Positions 60,772 to 64,000 of a stretch of DNA of 64,000 nt are shown here, piece by piece. Where the stretch lies: the NCBI GenBank assembly GCA_033765305.1, contig JANRID010000044.1, forward strand, positions 1-64,000, written 5' to 3'. Numbering within the stretch: the first letter of the stretch is position 1; the number at the start of each line of letters is the position of its first letter. A model generated the notes under the pieces. The model was given only the letters and a program-made list of their open reading frames with translations. It did not search any database and was not told the DNA's origin. Both the position numbers and the translations under genes were made by a program. This stretch comes from RDXT01 sp033765305 (GTDB lineage Bacteria > Bacteroidota > Bacteroidia > J057).

Positions 60772-61685
60772 CAGGCTTGCGCAGGTGCGCCGGGAATGGG
60801 AACGCCAAGCGTGGCAGTGAGTTCGCGGAACCAGCCTTGCAGCCGCCGGGTCACGGGCCCCGGCACGCCCTCGCCGATGCGGCGGCCATCCAGTTCCAGC
60901 ACCGGCGTCAGCTCGCCCATGGTGCCGGTGACGAACACCTCGTCTGCGGTCTGAAACTCCATCAGGGAGATGCGCCGCTCGATGAGCGGGATTCCGTGGC
61001 GCCGGGCCAGGCCCATCACGATTTCACGGGTAATGCCCGGCAGGCAGGCCTCAGGCAGCGGCGTGTGCAGTTCGTCCCGGCTGACAAGGAAGACATTGGT
61101 CGCATTCGTCTCCGCCACAAACCCGTAGAGATCCAGCATCAGAGCATCGTCGGCACCGGCCAGATTGGCCTCGATCTTGGCGAGGATGTTGTTGATCAGG
61201 TTGTTGTGGTGGATTTTGGAATCGACGCACTGGGGCGGGTTGCGGCGGATGGAAGCGGTAACCAGCCGGATGCCGCCGGCACCGTACACCGGCGGCTTCC
61301 ATTCCGCCAGCACAATCAGGCAGGGCCCCGACTGGTTGAGCCGGGGGTCCATGCCGGAGGTGATTTTCTCGCCGCGGGTGAGGGTGAGGCGGATGTGGGC
61401 ACCATCGTACATGCCGTTGGCCTGCAGGGTGTCGAAAATGGCCTGCCGGATGTCGGCGGCAGACGGCACCTGGGCAAATGCCATCGCCTTGGCCGAATGG
61501 CGCAGGCGCTCCAGATGCTCCTCCAGGGCGAAAATCCGGCCCTGATATACCCGCAGCCCTTCCCAGACGGCGTCGCCGCCCTGTACGGAGCTGTCGAATA
61601 CCGATACGTTGGCTTCGGAACGCGGCACAAGCCGCCCGCCGACATGCACGAAAATATCCGCGTTGCGGGGGTTGTAAGTTTGCAT
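60771..61685 (-). CDS. Class IV aminotransferase (branched-chain or D-amino acid type)
   Basis: 304 residues. PLP Lys in DSKIHHNNLINNIL (near residue 150), FDSSVQGGDAVWEGLRVY near the start, and FVTGTMGELTPVLELDGRRIG near the end fit the fold-type IV family (IlvE/Dat). Sequence alone does not decide between branched-chain and D-amino acid substrates. Following a dipeptide epimerase and oligopeptide transporter, a D-amino acid role is possible. Confidence 0.88.
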   Translation of the reverse strand: MQTYNPRNADIFVHVGGRLVPRSEANVSVFDSSVQGGDAVWEGLRVYQGRIFALEEHLERLRHSAKAMAFAQVPSAADIRQAIFDTLQANGMYDGAHIRLTLTRGEKITSGMDPRLNQSGPCLIVLAEWKPPVYGAGGIRLVTASIRRNPPQCVDSKIHHNNLINNILAKIEANLAGADDALMLDLYGFVAETNATNVFLVSRDELHTPLPEACLPGITREIVMGLARRHGIPLIERRISLMEFQTADEVFVTGTMGELTPVLELDGRRIGEGVPGPVTRRLQGWFRELTATLGVPIPGAPAQA

Positions 61686-61695
61686 AGGGTGCCGG

Positions 61696-62763
61696 TCAGA
61701 GGGGTTCGACGCCCAGGCCTGGCCCGCCGGCTGGGCGCATCATGCCATCCTCGATGATGAAGCCGCCGCGCACCACATCGCGGGCCAGATCGAGGCTGCC
61801 GTCGAGGTCGAGGTAGCGGGTATGGGGGCAGGCGAAGGCCGCATGCAGGGCTGCGGCGATGCTGATGATGCTTTCGTCATTGCAGCCCCACATGAGGCGG
61901 ATGCCGGCCAGCCGGGCAATATCCGCGATCCGCAACGCCGGCGCAATGCCGCCGCACTTCATCAGCTTGATATTGAAAATGCCGCAGGCAGCGGGTCCCT
62001 GGGCCAGCAGCAGCGCATCGAGCGGCGTCACCAGCGACTCGTCGGCTGCAATGCTGCTGCGCACGGCATCGGGCAGCTGGCGCATCTCGGCCACGGCCGT
62101 CGCCGGCAGGGGCTGCTCCGTGAGCTCGATGCGCAGGGGCATCGATTCCTGGTGAAACTGCACGGCCTGGACGGCATCATAGGCCTGATTGGCGTCCACA
62201 CGGATATCGAACTGATAGCCAAAACGTTCGCGCAGCTTGCGCAGCCGCTCCAGATCTTCCTCCGGCGTGCTGCCGAGCTTGACCTTCAGGTTCCGGAAGC
62301 CGCGTCCGAGGTATTCCGCTGCTTCTTCCAGGGTGTCGGCCACGCCTTTGATGCCGATGGTGATGGAGGTCGGCAGCGCATCGTGATAGCGCCCCAGCAC
62401 CTCGCCGAGCGGTACGCCGAATGCCTTGGCATGCAGGTCGTGCAGGGCGATGTCCAACGCCGCCCGGGAGCCGGGCGACGTCGGAAACATCGATTCGATC
62501 AGCTCCGTCAGGGGGCGGAGCAGGCGCACATCCCGCCCGATCAGGGGCGCGCAGGCCTCCGGCGTGAGGGTCCGCAGGGTATCGTCCAGCGATTCGCCCA
62601 CCACATACTCGCTCGGATTGGAGGCGCCGTAGCCGGTGAGGCCGCCTTCGGCGGCTAGTTCCACCACGCAGTTTTCGACCTCGCTCACCGTCTTGTATGC
62701 AATGCTGTACGGGCGGGTGAGCGCCATCGGCTCCCGGCGGATCCGGATTTCAGTAATGCGCAT
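61696..62763 (-). CDS. Enolase-superfamily dipeptide epimerase (L-Ala-D/L-Glu epimerase-like)
   Basis: 355 residues. Barrel motifs: catalytic Lys pair in LKVKLG (near 165) and NIKLMKCGG (near 270), metal ligands in RVDANQAY, ELTEQPL and AADES; the C-terminal loop has LDLDGSLDLARDVV. This pattern fits the muconate-lactonizing subgroup with dipeptide epimerases (YcjG/YkfB). Such enzymes interconvert L-Ala-D-Glu and L-Ala-L-Glu from cell-wall peptides. It follows the OPT gene by 18 bp, supporting peptide recycling. Confidence 0.85.
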   Translation of the reverse strand: MRITEIRIRREPMALTRPYSIAYKTVSEVENCVVELAAEGGLTGYGASNPSEYVVGESLDDTLRTLTPEACAPLIGRDVRLLRPLTELIESMFPTSPGSRAALDIALHDLHAKAFGVPLGEVLGRYHDALPTSITIGIKGVADTLEEAAEYLGRGFRNLKVKLGSTPEEDLERLRKLRERFGYQFDIRVDANQAYDAVQAVQFHQESMPLRIELTEQPLPATAVAEMRQLPDAVRSSIAADESLVTPLDALLLAQGPAACGIFNIKLMKCGGIAPALRIADIARLAGIRLMWGCNDESIISIAAALHAAFACPHTRYLDLDGSLDLARDVVRGGFIIEDGMMRPAGGPGLGVEPL

Positions 62764-62781
62764 AGCCTGTAGGGAATCTGC

Positions 62782-64000
62782 TTATTTTTTGGTTGCCACG
62801 CGGTACAGCCACAGGGCCAGGCCGAGGAAGAACAGGGCGCCCAGGATCTGATAGCCGTCTGCGCCGATGGCATGCTCGATGCCCGGCTCCAGATTGACCT
62901 TGCCCAGCGCGGCTGCCACGCCGTCGTTGACCGAAAGCAAGGCCACCAGCACCCCGGCCAGCGCTCCGCCGGCCACCAGGCCGGTCGCGAAGAGGCTGCC
63001 TTTGCCCGTTTCGTCCTCGCCTTCCGTATGCGTGCCTTTGCGTTTTTCATTCCACTCCACCACAGCCCGTACCACCCCGCCGGCAAAAATGGGCAGCGTG
63101 GTGGACAGCGGCAGGTAGGCGCCCACGGCGAAGGAGAGCGATTTCACCCCGCAGAGCTCCATCGTGATTGCCAGAAACACGCCCACCAGCACAAACTGCC
63201 AGTCGAGGTTGAAGGACAGCAGGCCCTTGATCAGCGTAGCCATCAGGGTGCCCTGCGGAGCCGGGTATTTGTCGGTGCCGATGGCGTGCTCGATGCCTGC
63301 CGCCCGCATTTCCATCGTAGGCGTGTCGAGGATCTGCACCGTAGCGCCGATCACGAGCGAGGAAACCACCGCGCCGATGAAGAGCGCCAGCTGCTGGTAG
63401 CGGGGCGTAGCGCCGACGATGTAGCCGGTTTTCAGATCCTGCGAAGTGGCGCCGGCATTGGCGGCGGCAATGCAGATCATGCTGCCCACCACGAGCGCCA
63501 TGGGCTCGTAGGTCATGCCCGTCCAGCCTACCGCAATGAAAATCAGGGCAGTGCCCATCAGCGTGGCGATGGTCATCCCCGAAATGGGGTTGGAGCTGGA
63601 GCCGATGATGCCCACAATGCGGCTGGAAACCGTGACGAAGAAAAAGCCGAAGACGATCACCAGGATCCCGATCAGCAGCTTGTTGAATATATTGTCGCCC
63701 GGAATCTGGGGCAGCAGGGCCATCAGGATGACGAGCGCTACGCTGCCGATGAGCACCACGCGGAGGGACAGGTCCTGTTCGGTGCGGATGGCGGAGCCGT
63801 TGGCGCCTTCGCGGTTGCGGATGGAGCCGAGGCTTTCGCGGAAGGAAGATACGATGGTGGGCAGGGTCTTGAGCAGGGTGATAAAGCCGCCTGCGGCTAC
63901 GGCCCCCGCGCCGATCTGGCGCACGTAGGCCCGGTAGATGGCCGAGGCCGTATTGCCGAAGGTCTGCGTGGCGGGGTCCCAGTTGCCGGGGCCGCCGGCG
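62782..64000 (-). CDS. OPT family oligopeptide transporter (3' part; 5' end outside window)
   Basis: About 405 residues visible; the frame is open to the right edge, so the N-terminus lies outside. Many membrane helices; GMTIATLMGTALIF, GATSQDLKTGYIVGATPRYQQ and LPLSTTLPIFAGGVVRAVVEW are typical of OPT proteins. They import small peptides by proton symport. First gene of the operon with epimerase, aminotransferase and DUF2520. Confidence 0.92.
   Translation of the reverse strand, partial: AGGPGNWDPATQTFGNTASAIYRAYVRQIGAGAVAAGGFITLLKTLPTIVSSFRESLGSIRNREGANGSAIRTEQDLSLRVVLIGSVALVILMALLPQIPGDNIFNKLLIGILVIVFGFFFVTVSSRIVGIIGSSSNPISGMTIATLMGTALIFIAVGWTGMTYEPMALVVGSMICIAAANAGATSQDLKTGYIVGATPRYQQLALFIGAVVSSLVIGATVQILDTPTMEMRAAGIEHAIGTDKYPAPQGTLMATLIKGLLSFNLDWQFVLVGVFLAITMELCGVKSLSFAVGAYLPLSTTLPIFAGGVVRAVVEWNEKRKGTHTEGEDETGKGSLFATGLVAGGALAGVLVALLSVNDGVAAALGKVNLEPGIEHAIGADGYQILGALFFLGLALWLYRVATKK

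Overview
The window looks like chromosomal DNA from a high-GC member of the Bacteroidota, plausibly Saprospiria-like. Three things point there: secreted proteins ending in type IX secretion (T9SS type A) sorting domains, promoters of the Bacteroidota form TTTG-N19-21-TAnnTTTG (often TATCTTTG or TATCTTCG), and an arginine locus in which a GNAT acetyltransferase precedes argG. The phylum call is fairly safe; the class is inference. I saw no rRNA, tRNA, CRISPR array or complete insertion sequence.

Layout. 1-4000 is an accessory island. The tail of an Rhs/YD-repeat toxin gene (open at the left edge) is followed by a lipoprotein. Next comes a second, shortened Rhs gene in which a signal peptide is joined directly to the RHS core and a different toxin tip, then another small candidate immunity gene, then a decayed third copy of the same signal-peptide start. 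Copies of a 24-bp element read in frame as 'PERSRR' are inserted in these genes. 4000-7600 (minus strand) holds a DUF4143 ATPase with a 41-bp palindrome before it, a flavodoxin-fold oxidoreductase, a Crp/Fnr regulator and a VWA protein. 7800-12900 holds an M1-peptidase-like protein that has lost its zinc site, a MoxR/Mg-chelatase-like AAA+ ATPase and an ABC exporter. 12900-21600 holds recG, a NeuD-like acyltransferase, an SH3 protein, a sodium:solute symporter, a creatininase-family protein and an orphan nuoN. 21800-29300 holds an M43 protease, a DivIC/FtsB protein, a DUF1573-like protein and a 1,298-residue T9SS adhesin-like protein.

29500-45000 holds argC, lipoproteins, an overlapping HipA-like kinase/DUF3037 pair, a DODA-type dioxygenase, a PD-(D/E)XK (Rpn-like) protein, a LytS/LytTR two-component pair followed by kelch and T9SS proteins, a MazG-like protein, a membrane glycosyltransferase and dtd. 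44.9-47.2 kb is a short arginine operon (GNAT-argG). Its leader contains a strong -7 box, a 22-codon arginine-rich reading frame (7 Arg) and a hairpin overlapping that frame's stop codon, which together look like an uncharacterised arginine attenuator. 47-58 kb holds secreted proteins, a nucleotide pyrophosphatase/phosphodiesterase, GH30 and GH3 glycosidases, a beta-lactamase-fold hydrolase and plsC. 58-64 kb holds ribF, a second Rpn-like paralogue, and a four-gene minus-strand operon (OPT transporter, dipeptide epimerase-like enolase, class IV aminotransferase, DUF2520 protein) that fits peptide or muropeptide uptake and use.

The observations most worth following are the arginine leader, the PERSRR micro-insertions in the Rhs cassettes with their displaced toxin tips, and the M1 pseudopeptidase, whose three zinc ligands are all replaced at exactly the family spacing.
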